A DNA stretch of 64,000 nt, taken from the NCBI GenBank assembly GCA_003513005.1, contig DOTD01000044.1, positions 24,146 through 88,145 of the forward strand. Direction: 5' to 3'. Source of the stretch: Desulfotomaculum sp. GTDB lineage: Bacteria > Bacillota > Desulfotomaculia > Desulfotomaculales > Nap2-2B. Every line of letters starts with the position of its first letter. Position 1 is the first letter of the stretch. Positions 23,520-33,494 of the stretch are shown here, piece by piece. Below the pieces are notes generated by a model, which was not told the origin of the DNA, ran no database searches, and was given only the letters and a program-made list of their open reading frames with translations. The position numbers and the translations under genes are program-made.

Positions 23520-26369
23520 ATGGATAAAATCGTAATAAAAGGCGCGCGTATCCATAATTTAAAGAATATCAGCCTGGAAATTCCACGCGGGCAAATGGTG
23601 GTTTTCACCGGTTTATCCGGTTCAGGAAAGTCTTCACTGGCCTTTGATACTATCTATGCCGAAGGACAGCGTCGTTATGTGGAATCATTGTCCGCTTATG
23701 CCAGGCAGTTTCTCGGGCAGATGGAGAAACCGGATGTCGATTATATTGAAGGACTTTCACCTGCTATTTCAATTGACCAAAAAACTACCAGTCATAATCC
23801 CCGTTCGACCGTGGGTACAGTAACAGAAATTTATGATTATTTAAGGCTGCTGTTTGCCCGGATCGGCAGGCCCTATTGTCCTAAATGCGGACAAACCATC
23901 ACCAGGCAAGCCGTGGAGCAAATGGTGGACCAATTGATTTCTTTGCCGGAAGGAACCAGGTTGATGATCCTGGCGCCTGTAATCCGCGGGAAAAAAGGGG
24001 AGCACCAAAAACTCATTGAAGGGATCCGTAAAAATGGGTTTTCCCGGATCAGGGTGGACGGTGAATTATATGATTCGGGAGAAACTCCCGGCATTGATAA
24101 AAACAAAAAACATACCATTGAGATAGTGGTAGACAGGTTAATTAACCGTCCCGGCCTGGAGCAGCGGTTAACCGATTCATTGGAAACCGCTCTTAAAAAT
24201 GCTGATGGTGTTGCGATTGCCGCAATTGAAGATGGTACGGAGATCGTTTTCAGTGAAAAATTCGCCTGTCCGGACTGTGGTACAGGACTGCCGGAAATCG
24301 AACCCAGGATGTTTTCTTTTAACAGTCCTTTTGGCGCCTGTCCTACCTGTACGGGTTTGGGAGTTCATAGAAAAATAAATCCTGATCTTGTTATTCCGGA
24401 TATGAATAAGTCAATAGCCGAAGGCGCCATCGAAGGCTGGTATAAAGGGGCAACAGCTTATTCCTACCTGGAAGGCGTCGCGGAAAAATACGGTTTTAAC
24501 CTGGAAACGCCATTGTGCCAACTAACCGCTGAGCAGTTAAACACGATTTATTACGGGACCGGCCAGGAACAAATAAGGTTCAGGTATAAAAACTCGTACG
24601 GGCGGCAAATTGAATACCATGTTCCCTTTGAAGGAATTATGAACAATATAAAGCGCCGTTACAAGGATACAAATTCAGAATATATGAGTGAAGAAATCGA
24701 ACGTTATATGAGCTTTCTGCCCTGTCCGGACTGTAAAGGCGAGCGACTGAGAAAAGAAGCGCTGGCTGTAAAAGTCGGGGGTCTTTCCATAATTGAGGTA
24801 AGCCGTTTTCCGGTTTCTGAAATGATTGGCTTTTTTAGTTCTCTTGAACTAACTGACAGGGAAAACCTGATTGCCAGGCGTATTCTTAAAGAAATTGCCG
24901 AACGTTTGGGATTCCTTGCTAACGTGGGTCTTGATTATCTCACCATTGATCGTCCTGCAGGTACTCTTTCCGGCGGTGAAGCGCAGCGTATCCGCCTGGC
25001 TACTCAGATAGGCAGCGGTCTAACCGGTGTTCTGTACATCCTTGATGAACCCAGTATAGGTCTGCACCAGCGTGATAACCGGCGTCTTTTAGATACACTG
25101 CTGCATTTAAGAGACCTTGGCAATACAGTTATTGTAGTAGAGCATGACGAAGAGACTATTCTCACCGCGGATCATATTGTCGACATTGGCCCCGGGGCGG
25201 GAGAAAACGGTGGCGAGGTTGTGGCCCAGGGAAAACTTGAAGATATCACAGACAATCCGGTTTCAATCACCGGACAGTATTTAAGCGGCCGGAAGTATGT
25301 CCCTGTTCCGGAAGCACGCCGCCGGCCGGATGAAAAATTTCTAACAGTATTGGGCGCCGCCGGGCATAATTTAAAGAATATAGACGTGAGTTTCCCTCTC
25401 GGATTATTTATTTGTGTAACAGGAGTTTCCGGTTCCGGCAAAAGCACACTCGTAAACGAAATAATCTATACGAACCTGGCTAAAGAACTGCATGGTTCCA
25501 GAAACCGGACAGGATTCTGCAGAGGTATCGAGGGGCTGGAGTTTCTTGATAAAGTAATCAACGTAGATCAATCACCAATCGGACGGACACCGCGTTCCAA
25601 TCCGGCGACTTATACCGGGGTTTTTAATGAAATCAGGGATCTGTTTTCACAGCTGCCCGAAGCGCGCGTACGGGGTTACAAGCCCGGCAGGTTTAGTTTT
25701 AATGTTAAGGGAGGACGCTGTGAAGCTTGTTACGGTGATGGTATTGTTAAAATTGAAATGCACTTTTTGCCGGATATTTACATACCCTGCGAAGTATGCA
25801 AAGGTTTAAGGTACAACCGTGAAACTTTGGAAGTAAAATATAAGGGTAAGAGCATAGCCGATATATTGAACATGACTGTAGAACAAGCGGCAGAGTTTTT
25901 CCGGTTTCAGCCCCGGATCTACAGGCGTTTAAAAACTTTGCAGGATGTTGGTCTTGGGTACATTCGCCTGGGTCAGCCGGCGCCGGAACTCTCCGGCGGG
26001 GAAGCCCAGCGTGTAAAACTGGCTACGGAGCTGTCCCGGCGTTCCAACGGGCGTACTATTTACATACTTGACGAGCCTACCACCGGGCTGCATATGGATG
26101 ATGTGGCTCACCTGCTCAAAGTCCTGCACCGTTTAACGGAAGCAGGTGACACAGTAGTAGTGATCGAACACAATCTTGATGTAATCAAGACTGCCGACTA
26201 TATTATCGATCTCGGCCCGGAGGGCGGAGATCGCGGCGGATGTGTAATTGCAGAGGGAACACCTGAAGAAGTGGCATGTAAGACAGAATCATATACGGGG
26301 CAGTTCTTGAAAAAAGTCCTTCCTTCTTTGACTATGAAAGCGCCAGGGTATAAAAAAATTGTTTCGTAA
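23520..26369 (+). CDS. uvrA: Excinuclease ABC subunit A
   Basis: Damage-recognition ATPase of nucleotide excision repair, 949 residues. Two ABC modules: Walker A GLSGSGKSSLAFDT (residues about 31-44) and GVSGSGKSTLVNE, signature TLSGGEAQRIRLATQIGSG and ELSGGEAQRVKLATELSRR, Walker B LYILDEPSIGLHQ and IYILDEPTTGLHMDD. Zinc-finger cysteines are seen in CPKCGQ, CPDCGTG/CPTCTG, CPDCKGE and CEACYGDG/CEVCKG. The gene appears complete and is followed 14 bp later by uvrC. Confidence 0.98.
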   Translation: MDKIVIKGARIHNLKNISLEIPRGQMVVFTGLSGSGKSSLAFDTIYAEGQRRYVESLSAYARQFLGQMEKPDVDYIEGLSPAISIDQKTTSHNPRSTVGTVTEIYDYLRLLFARIGRPYCPKCGQTITRQAVEQMVDQLISLPEGTRLMILAPVIRGKKGEHQKLIEGIRKNGFSRIRVDGELYDSGETPGIDKNKKHTIEIVVDRLINRPGLEQRLTDSLETALKNADGVAIAAIEDGTEIVFSEKFACPDCGTGLPEIEPRMFSFNSPFGACPTCTGLGVHRKINPDLVIPDMNKSIAEGAIEGWYKGATAYSYLEGVAEKYGFNLETPLCQLTAEQLNTIYYGTGQEQIRFRYKNSYGRQIEYHVPFEGIMNNIKRRYKDTNSEYMSEEIERYMSFLPCPDCKGERLRKEALAVKVGGLSIIEVSRFPVSEMIGFFSSLELTDRENLIARRILKEIAERLGFLANVGLDYLTIDRPAGTLSGGEAQRIRLATQIGSGLTGVLYILDEPSIGLHQRDNRRLLDTLLHLRDLGNTVIVVEHDEETILTADHIVDIGPGAGENGGEVVAQGKLEDITDNPVSITGQYLSGRKYVPVPEARRRPDEKFLTVLGAAGHNLKNIDVSFPLGLFICVTGVSGSGKSTLVNEIIYTNLAKELHGSRNRTGFCRGIEGLEFLDKVINVDQSPIGRTPRSNPATYTGVFNEIRDLFSQLPEARVRGYKPGRFSFNVKGGRCEACYGDGIVKIEMHFLPDIYIPCEVCKGLRYNRETLEVKYKGKSIADILNMTVEQAAEFFRFQPRIYRRLKTLQDVGLGYIRLGQPAPELSGGEAQRVKLATELSRRSNGRTIYILDEPTTGLHMDDVAHLLKVLHRLTEAGDTVVVIEHNLDVIKTADYIIDLGPEGGDRGGCVIAEGTPEEVACKTESYTGQFLKKVLPSLTMKAPGYKKIVS

Positions 26370-26383
26370 AGGCGGAGGGTTTA

Positions 26384-28255
26384 ATGTTAGAGGAAAAATT
26401 CGGCAGGCTGCCCAGTGCGCCCGGTGTTTATTTTTTTAAAGATAACGGGGGGGATATAATCTATGTGGGTAAGGCTGTATCCCTGAAGAACCGCGTTCGT
26501 TCATATTGCCATGCCGGAGCCGGTCATTCCCCCAAAGTACGTTCTTTGGTTGAACGGGCGGTGGATTTTGAATACATAGTAACCGACAATGAAGTTGAAG
26601 CCCTTATCCTGGAGTCGAACCTGATCAAGGAGCACCGTCCCCGCTACAATATCCTTTTGAAAGACGATAAAAGTTATCCCTATCTCAAAATATCCCTGAA
26701 AGAAGATTTCCCCCGGATTCAGGTTACGAGAAACTTTGTGCGGGATGGATCTGTTTATTTCGGTCCCTATACCCAGGTCGGAGCAATTCAGGATACTCTG
26801 AACCTGCTCAGAAAGCTCTTTAAATTTCGAACCTGCAATCAGGAAATAACAGAAGTTGACAGTGGTTTTGGAAAAGCTTCCAGAACAAACAGGCCTTGTC
26901 TCAACCACCATCTGAATCAATGCCTGGCCCCATGTTCCGGCCTTGTTACACAGGCGGAATATATGACCATGATTCAGGAGGTCTGCCTGTTTATGGAGGG
27001 CCGTCAGGAAGATGTGGTCAAAAGAATTTCTCTAAGAATGGATGAGGCGTCAAGAAAACTGGATTTTGAAAAGGCGGCCAGGTTCCGTGATCAGATTAAA
27101 TCGATCGAACTGGTGATTGAGAAACAAAAAGTAATCCTCAAGAATCCCGGCAATTTGGATATTGTCGCTGCCGCTGCCGGGCAGGGGCTATGCTGTGCAA
27201 TGGTTTTCTACATGCGTTCCGGCAAACTTGTCGGCAGGGAGCATTTTTTGCTCAGGAATACTGAAGATATAGCCAGCGCTGAAATAGTTACCGCGTTTAT
27301 CAAGCAGTATTACATTAATGTTGATTTCGTCCCGGAAAAGATTCTACTGTCCTGTGTTATGGAAGAAGAAAAAAAAGTTATTGCAGACTGGCTTTCCTGT
27401 AAAAGAGGCGGGAAGGTCAATATATATACTCCCCGTCGCGGGGAAAACAAACGGTTAATTGAAATGGTTGAAAAAAATGCCTTACTGGCATTGCGGGAAG
27501 CAGAAATAACAATGCAAAAAAAACAGCTTGACGATCAGGCCCTGGAAGAACTTAGGAGGGAACTGGGCCTTCAAAAAACTCTCGCGCGCCTGGAATGTTA
27601 TGATATTTCAAATAACCAGGGTTCTGAAAATGTTGCTTCAATGGCTGTTTTTGATCAGGGAAGAATATCGCCGGACAATTACCGGAGATTTAAAATCCGG
27701 ACGGTAGAGGGGCCAAATGATTACGCCTGTTTGCAGGAAACATTAACGAGACGGTTTATGCGAGCCCGTGAAGAAAAAGAGTTGATTAACAGCGGCCGTC
27801 TCTCGACAAAGAAAGCCGGATTTCACCGTTTGCCGGATCTGATCATTATTGACGGTGGCGCCGGGCAGCTTTCCTGCGTCCGGCAGGTGATGAGACAGAC
27901 GGGCTTCGATTATATCCCGGCTTGCAGTATAGCCAAAGGAGAAGAAGTTATTTATCTTGAAGAGAGGGATGAACCTCTTCGTTTGCCTTCCAATTCACCT
28001 GCTTTGCAGCTTGTGCAGAGATTAAGGGATGAAGCCCACCGTTTTGCCCTTGCTTATCACAGAAAGCTGCATGCATCCAATAGTCTTTCCTCAGTCCTCA
28101 ACGAGATAAAAGGCATCGGCAAAGTGCGTCAGCGGGCGCTTCTTACAGCATTTCCTTCTTTAGAAGCGATCAGCAAGGCAACCCTTGATGATTTAACGGA
28201 AGTTCCCTGCATGAATTTGCAGGCGGCTCAGGAAGTATATAATTTTTTTCATTAG
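26384..28255 (+). CDS. uvrC: Excinuclease ABC subunit C
   Basis: Makes the two incisions in UvrABC repair. 623 residues. GIY-YIG nuclease at the N-terminus (APGVYFFKD, IIYVGKAVSLKNRVRSY), UVR motif for UvrB binding (DFEKAARFRDQIKSIE, near residue 230), RNase-H-like endonuclease (ECYDISNNQG, IIIDGGAGQL) and C-terminal helix-hairpin-helix (EIKGIGKVRQRALLTAFPSL). ATG with GGCGGAGGG upstream. It is co-transcribed with uvrA. Confidence 0.98.
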   Translation: MLEEKFGRLPSAPGVYFFKDNGGDIIYVGKAVSLKNRVRSYCHAGAGHSPKVRSLVERAVDFEYIVTDNEVEALILESNLIKEHRPRYNILLKDDKSYPYLKISLKEDFPRIQVTRNFVRDGSVYFGPYTQVGAIQDTLNLLRKLFKFRTCNQEITEVDSGFGKASRTNRPCLNHHLNQCLAPCSGLVTQAEYMTMIQEVCLFMEGRQEDVVKRISLRMDEASRKLDFEKAARFRDQIKSIELVIEKQKVILKNPGNLDIVAAAAGQGLCCAMVFYMRSGKLVGREHFLLRNTEDIASAEIVTAFIKQYYINVDFVPEKILLSCVMEEEKKVIADWLSCKRGGKVNIYTPRRGENKRLIEMVEKNALLALREAEITMQKKQLDDQALEELRRELGLQKTLARLECYDISNNQGSENVASMAVFDQGRISPDNYRRFKIRTVEGPNDYACLQETLTRRFMRAREEKELINSGRLSTKKAGFHRLPDLIIIDGGAGQLSCVRQVMRQTGFDYIPACSIAKGEEVIYLEERDEPLRLPSNSPALQLVQRLRDEAHRFALAYHRKLHASNSLSSVLNEIKGIGKVRQRALLTAFPSLEAISKATLDDLTEVPCMNLQAAQEVYNFFH

Positions 28256-28267
28256 TATAAGAGGCTA

Positions 28268-28305
28268 ACATGAGCACGTAGGCAGTTGGCCGCCCTAATG
28301 AACAT
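28268..28305 (+). repeat. Dispersed 38-bp repeat, copy 1
   Basis: TGAGCACGTAGGCAGTTGGC and flanks recur at 29424, 46618 (inverted) and 51628. It lies in the 102-bp gap between uvrC and the ROK kinase. Confidence 0.7.
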
Positions 28306-28357
28306 TTTTCTTAAAGTACAAAATAAAAAAGTATGAAAAGGAAAGATTTAAATAAGA

Positions 28358-29320
28358 ATGAAAGAAAAATATGTAACCGGGGTTGATCTCGGGGGAACAA
28401 AAATATATACGGCTGTTGCCGATTCAAAGGGCCGTATTTTAGCTGAAACCAAGACGCCAACCGAAGCCGGTAAAGGGATAGATTTTGTACTGAACAAGGT
28501 TGTGGCAACGGTTAGACAGGTATCAAAAAAAGCGGGGCTTTCTGAAATCCCCGCCTATCTCGGAATCGGCGCGCCAGGGCCGCTGGACCCACAGCGCGGC
28601 TTTGTTTATCAGGCGCCAAATCTTGGCTGGCGGGATATTCCTCTTAAAGCGCTCTTAGAAGAGGTGTTACAGGTTAACGTAACAGTTGGTAACGACGCCA
28701 ATCTGGCTGCTCTGGGGGAATATTGTTTTGGGGATTACGGAGGGACTTCTAATTTAATTTACATCACTGTCAGTACGGGTATCGGCTGTGGATTAATTTT
28801 GAACGGTGAGCTCTACCAGGGAGCTGATTACAGCGCAGGAGAAATAGGCCATCTAACGCTTGAACCGGACGGCTTAATATGCAGTTGCGGGAATAGGGGT
28901 TGTCTGGAAACAATAGCCTCGGGGACTGCCATAGCCCGCTTTGCAAAGGAACTTGCCCAACAGGGCAAAGGAACGGACATCCTAAAAGAGGCTGGGGGTT
29001 TTATGGAAGGAATAACTGCCGAGGCAGTTTCACGGGCTGCTGCTTCCGGTGATCAGGAGGCGCTCGGGATTCTGAATAAAACCGGCAGGGCTTTAGGTCT
29101 TGGTTTTTCGTATGTTGTAAATCTGCTCAATCCTTCCCTGATTCTTTTAGGTGGGGGGGCTATGAAAGCAGGGCCTCCGCTGTGGCAGGCAATGAATGAT
29201 GAGTTAAAAAGAAGAGTTATTAGATCAAATATAAATAATCTTAAAGTATTTCCCGCTACGCTTGGCGACAGGTCAGGTTTACTCGGCGCAATTGCTTGTG
29301 CCCTTCAGGCAAACCGTTAA
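28358..29320 (+). CDS. ROK-family glucokinase
   Basis: Phosphorylates glucose or a related hexose with ATP. 320 residues. ATP site GVDLGGTKIYTAVAD, sugar site GAPGPLD and VGNDANLAALGE, GEIGHLTLEP and the ROK zinc motif CSCGNRGCLE. Glucose specificity (GlcK) is the most likely but is not proved by sequence. It is followed by the phosphoglucose/mannose isomerase, which supports a role in glucose-6-phosphate entry. A repeat copy separates the two. Confidence 0.92.
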   Translation: MKEKYVTGVDLGGTKIYTAVADSKGRILAETKTPTEAGKGIDFVLNKVVATVRQVSKKAGLSEIPAYLGIGAPGPLDPQRGFVYQAPNLGWRDIPLKALLEEVLQVNVTVGNDANLAALGEYCFGDYGGTSNLIYITVSTGIGCGLILNGELYQGADYSAGEIGHLTLEPDGLICSCGNRGCLETIASGTAIARFAKELAQQGKGTDILKEAGGFMEGITAEAVSRAAASGDQEALGILNKTGRALGLGFSYVVNLLNPSLILLGGGAMKAGPPLWQAMNDELKRRVIRSNINNLKVFPATLGDRSGLLGAIACALQANR

Positions 29321-29423
29321 TAAACAACTTGTAACTGCGCATTTGACACCTTTTTAAGGATTTATTTTTCCCTGCAGGTATTAGCGTTTATAAAGAGAAT
29401 TATTTAAATTATTTTTGATGGCT

Positions 29424-29452
29424 AAAATGAGCACGTAGACAGTTGACCTTTC
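29424..29452 (+). repeat. Dispersed repeat, copy 2 (shortened)
   Basis: AAAATGAGCACGTAGACAGT and the next 9 bases match the copies at 28268 and 51628, then diverge. It lies within the 214-bp gap between the ROK kinase and the isomerase; no gene is seen in that gap. Confidence 0.7.
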
Positions 29453-29534
29453 AAGATAGTTTTGTGCAGAGAAAATCAGGGGAAGTTCTCTTTAGCCAAA
29501 CGGGTAATAAACCAAAAAAGGGGGTACTTAAAAC

Positions 29535-30599
29535 TTGTGGGATATCTTAGATAATCCGGAAGTGATCAAAAGGATTGACACGCAGAACATGCTTGCGGCG
29601 TTATGGAATTTGCCTGATCAATGCCATGAAGCGTGGGAAATCGGTAAACATGTTGACCTGCCTGATAAGGTAAAAGTTAACAAAATTGTCGTGACCGGTC
29701 TGGGAGGTTCCGCTATCGGAGGAGACCTTTTAAGGGTTTTTTCAACGGACAGGGTGGCTGTTCCGGTGTTAGTCAACCGTCATTATTCACTTCCTCTGTT
29801 TGTTGATCAACAAACTCTTGTTTTTGCGGTCAGCTATTCAGGGAATACTGAAGAAACCCTTAGCGCTTATGAAATAGCGAATGAAAAAAAAGTTCCCATA
29901 ATTGTTTTAACTACCGGGGGGAAACTAAAGAATATGGCCCAGGCAGACAAGGCGCCGGTAGTTACCGTTCCTGGAGGCATTTCCCCGCGTGCCGCAACGG
30001 GTTACTTGTTTATACCTATGCTGGCGATACTTGAGAGGATGGGTTTTGTTACAGGCATCTCTGAAGAAGTGGCCGAACTTGTTCAACAGCTAAAGTTATT
30101 ACGTGAGCAATTAGGTCCTCAAGTTGAATTATCTGGCAACCTGTCCAAACAGCTGGCCACGAGGCTTTACGGGCATATTCCGGTAATCTGGGGTTCATCC
30201 GGAACGACCGAAGTTGTCGCCCAGCGTTGGAAAGGCCAATTTAATGAAAACACAAAGACACCTGCTTATTGGAACGTTTTTCCGGAACTAAATCACAACG
30301 AAATAGTCGGCTTTGAATCACCTGCAGAGATATTGAAAAACCTCTTTTTAATAATTCTTCGAAGCAAGGATGATCATGACAGGGTGCAAAAAAGGATGGA
30401 AATCACACATCAGGAAGTAGGAGAAAAAGTAGCCGGTGTTGCGCAAATCCATTCTGCCGGTGATACAATCCTCTCCCGGATGTATTCCTTAATCTATACA
30501 GGGGATTATACCAGTATTTACCTTGCTCTGCTTTACGGAATTGACCCTGGTCCCGTAAAAGTCATTGATCGTTTAAAGGGAGCCCTGGCCAGTCAGTGA
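29535..30599 (+). CDS. Bifunctional phosphoglucose/phosphomannose isomerase
   Basis: Interconverts glucose-6-P or mannose-6-P with fructose-6-P. 354 residues; SIS domain with GLGGSAIGGDLLRVF and SYSGNTEETLSAY, and the C-terminal Pgi/Pmi module (ELNHNEIVGFE, DDHDRVQKRMEIT). TTG start with AGGGGGT 10-12 bp upstream. Together with the ROK kinase and pfkA it connects free hexose to glycolysis. Confidence 0.92.
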   Translation: MWDILDNPEVIKRIDTQNMLAALWNLPDQCHEAWEIGKHVDLPDKVKVNKIVVTGLGGSAIGGDLLRVFSTDRVAVPVLVNRHYSLPLFVDQQTLVFAVSYSGNTEETLSAYEIANEKKVPIIVLTTGGKLKNMAQADKAPVVTVPGGISPRAATGYLFIPMLAILERMGFVTGISEEVAELVQQLKLLREQLGPQVELSGNLSKQLATRLYGHIPVIWGSSGTTEVVAQRWKGQFNENTKTPAYWNVFPELNHNEIVGFESPAEILKNLFLIILRSKDDHDRVQKRMEITHQEVGEKVAGVAQIHSAGDTILSRMYSLIYTGDYTSIYLALLYGIDPGPVKVIDRLKGALASQ

Positions 30600-30680
30600 C
30601 CATAAGTTAATTTCCAGGATAGATTTGCTGAGCCGGATAATCCGGATTTGATCCAAATAGAAAGAGAAGGATTCTTACAT

Positions 30681-31577
30681 ATGACGGTGGAGTCTGACAC
30701 CAAAAAATTACTGCCAAGACTATTAATTGTCACGGGCTTGTCTGGGGCTGGTAAGACCCAGGCATTGCGGCGCCTGGAGGACCTTGGTTTTTTTTGTGTG
30801 GATAACCTTCCTCCCGCCTTAATCCCCAAGTTTACTGATCTGTGCAGCCAGACGAATTCCATAGACAGGCTGTCATTGGTTGTAGATATACGCGGGGGTA
30901 TATTTTTTGATAATTTATTCGAAGTGCTTGGTGAATTAAAACAAAAAGGCACTTATCAATATGAAATACTTTTTCTCGAGGCATCTGACGAATGCCTTGT
31001 CCGGCGTTTTAAGGAATCCAGACGCAGCCACCCTTTAAGCGAGCACGGCGAAATATTAAAGTGCATTCAGGAAGAAAGGGCTTACCTGCAAGAACTTCGG
31101 GGGCGTGCAAATAAAGTAATAGACACATCGGAACTTACCAATGCTCAGCTCAAAGCCGAAGTAAGCGAGTTGTTTTCTTCAAGGGTAGATTTACCACAAT
31201 TTAGAGTTTCGATAATTTCATTTGGTTACAAGTACGGAATACCCCTGGACAGCGACCTCGTTTTTGACGTACGCTTTCTTCCAAATCCACATTATGTTCC
31301 GGAGCTCCGCTTATTGACCGGCAATGAAGCTGAGGTTGAAAAATATGTCTACGGCTCTGCGGTTACTGATGAATTCATGAAAAAATTTCTGATCTTGATC
31401 GACTTTTTAGTGCCGGAATATATAAAGGAGGGGAAGTCGATCCTAACCATTGCTATCGGTTGTACAGGCGGACGGCACCGTTCCGTTGCTATAGCTAATA
31501 ACCTGGAACGGCGCCTGAAGGAAGAAAACTACCGGGTTTCTATAAGACATAGAGATATTAAACATCCAGATTTATAA
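30681..31577 (+). CDS. rapZ: RNase adapter / nucleotide-binding protein RapZ (YvcJ)
   Basis: 298 residues. P-loop GLSGAGKTQALRRLEDLG near the N-terminus, IRGG Walker-like segment, and C-terminal IGCTGGRHRSVAIAN sugar-phosphate-binding motif. ATG 30681 with AGAAGG is preferred to a TTG 33 bp upstream. In Gram-positives rapZ normally precedes yvcK and whiA; here yvcK is missing and a broken deacetylase lies between rapZ and whiA. Confidence 0.95.
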   Translation: MTVESDTKKLLPRLLIVTGLSGAGKTQALRRLEDLGFFCVDNLPPALIPKFTDLCSQTNSIDRLSLVVDIRGGIFFDNLFEVLGELKQKGTYQYEILFLEASDECLVRRFKESRRSHPLSEHGEILKCIQEERAYLQELRGRANKVIDTSELTNAQLKAEVSELFSSRVDLPQFRVSIISFGYKYGIPLDSDLVFDVRFLPNPHYVPELRLLTGNEAEVEKYVYGSAVTDEFMKKFLILIDFLVPEYIKEGKSILTIAIGCTGGRHRSVAIANNLERRLKEENYRVSIRHRDIKHPDL

Positions 31578-31609
31578 CATGGCTTAACGATTTTTGGGGG
31601 AACAGAAAA

Positions 31610-32448
31610 ATGAGATTGATAAGGACAGCTCTTATAGTTATAGTTCTATTGGGCGCTGCCTGGTTTGCTATTCGGTATGTGTGGGAAATATTGCCCATCT
31701 ATATATATTCTGAGCCGAACGCGGAGATGCTAACGCCAGTCAGATTCCCGTGCTGATGTACCATAAGGTTTCTCCCGATCCCAAAAGCGGCGGACTTGGA
31801 ATGAGGGTAACACCGGCGAGGTTTAACCTCCAAATGCAATACCTGGCTAAAAACGGTTATCATACTGTTAAATTGATTGAACTTGCAGATTTCATAAAGG
31901 CAGACAAAACCCTGCCCCCGAAATCAATTGTCATAACCTTTGATGACGGATACCTTGACAACTATAAATATGCTTTTCCGGTCCTAAAGAAGTATGGATT
32001 TACTGCTACAGTTTTTGTAGTTGCAGACTATATTGGGAAAACAAATGATTTTGACGCGGCGAAAGAATTACAGCCGGTCAACCAATTGCTTGGATGGAAC
32101 GAGATCAACCAAATGTCAGATTATGGTATAACAATTGGAGCTCACACCCTGAATCATGTTTCATTAACAGATATAACATTACCGGAAGCAAGGTATGAAA
32201 TTGAAAATTGCAAGTTGGTTCTCGAGAAACAATTAGGAACTTCTATAGAGGCTTTTGCATATCCCTACGGACATTACAACAACCAACTTGAGGAAATTGT
32301 AAAGGAAAGCGGATATACTATCGCTGTAACGACCAAACAGGGTTGGGCTACTCCTGAAAGCGACCCTTACGCGATAAAGCGGATAAGAATCAGAGGAGAT
32401 TATAATTTAAGAAAGTTTATTAATGAGCTTAGAAATATCCGGACTTAA
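31610..32448 (+). pseudogene. Membrane-anchored polysaccharide deacetylase, frameshifted
   Basis: The first 46 codons (31610 on) encode a membrane anchor (IRTALIVIVLLGAAWFAIRY) and end MLTPVRFPC-stop at 31752. The NodB domain continues in another frame (QIPVLMYHKVSPDP from about 31741) to 32448. One missing base near 31737-31741 would restore the family-like reading TPVQIPVLMYHKVS. Catalytic motifs are intact: TFDDGYLDNYKYAFP, GAHTLNHVSL, AFAYPYGHYN. It would deacetylate peptidoglycan or chitin-like glycans at the cell surface. Either a real frameshift or a sequencing slip; the downstream part could be expressed from GTG 31750 but would lack its anchor. Confidence 0.8.
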
Positions 32449-32508
32449 GTTAATTTCCAGGTCAGCCGGCTGGCTTATGGAAAAATATGTTTTTTGGTGG
32501 TACAGTAA

Positions 32509-33483
32509 ATGTCTTTTTCCATTGTTACAAAAGATGAGTTGGCACGGGTAATGGGAAATAACGAATGTTGCAGGGAAGCCGAACTTGCGGCTCTTATCAA
32601 GACAAACGGAAGTATTCTGCCAGTTAAGGATAATCAAGTTGTTTTAAGTATTAACTCTGAAAGCGCAGCTTTAGCCCGGAAAAATTTTTTATTATTAAAA
32701 GAAAATTTTCAAATATATGCGCATATACAAGTTAAAAGAAGAAGGAGACTGCGTAAAAACAATATCTATATCGTCAGGGTTTCTTCGCCTGCGGATGCTT
32801 CAAGGGTACTGGAAAGGCTTGGGATGTTGGATAATAAAAGTCAGTTCAAAGAAGAGATACCCGGCTGGCTGGTTCGTAAGGAATGCTGCCGCAGGGCTTA
32901 CCTGCGTGGTTTATTTTTGGGCAGCGGTTCTATAAATAATCCTTCAAGTAATTACCACCTGGAGATTATCAGTTCGAGTGAGAATTATGGGAAAGATATT
33001 TGCCGCCTGTTGCAGAGATTCAACCTTCATCCGGGACTGATCGCCCGCAAAAACGGCTTTGTCGCCTATCTTAAGGAAGGCGGGCAGATTGCTGATTATT
33101 TAAATATTATCGGAGCGCATACAGCCCTTTTGAACATGGAAAACATACGGGTATACAAAGGGATGCGCAATCAGGTTAACAGACTTGTAAATTGTGAAAC
33201 AGCTAATTTAAGCAAAACCGTAAATGCCTCCTTAAACCAACTTGAAACTATCAAATTTATATCCTCAACTTTGGGAATTGGCAAGTTGCCTCTTCTCCTC
33301 AGGCAGATAGCGTCAGCACGGTTGGCTTATCCTGATGCCAGTCTTAGGGAACTGGGGGAACTTATCGAGCCTAAAATCAGTAAGTCCGGTGTAAGATACC
33401 GGCTTGAAAAAATAGAAGAGATTGCGCAGCAGTATCTGCAGAACCAGGATTTGGTCTCTTTGAAAGGGAAGGTCCCCCGATAG
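32509..33483 (+). CDS. whiA: DNA-binding sporulation regulator WhiA
   Basis: 324 residues: LAGLIDADG-like N-terminal fold (ELAALIKTNGSI, RGLFLGSGSINNP) and C-terminal HTH (SLRELGELIEPKISKSGVRY). In Gram-positives WhiA affects division and chromosome segregation, and in actinomycetes sporulation. It sits after rapZ as usual, and is followed 11 bp later by rpoN. Confidence 0.96.
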   Translation: MSFSIVTKDELARVMGNNECCREAELAALIKTNGSILPVKDNQVVLSINSESAALARKNFLLLKENFQIYAHIQVKRRRRLRKNNIYIVRVSSPADASRVLERLGMLDNKSQFKEEIPGWLVRKECCRRAYLRGLFLGSGSINNPSSNYHLEIISSSENYGKDICRLLQRFNLHPGLIARKNGFVAYLKEGGQIADYLNIIGAHTALLNMENIRVYKGMRNQVNRLVNCETANLSKTVNASLNQLETIKFISSTLGIGKLPLLLRQIASARLAYPDASLRELGELIEPKISKSGVRYRLEKIEEIAQQYLQNQDLVSLKGKVPR

Positions 33484-33494
33484 AGGTGTTTGAA

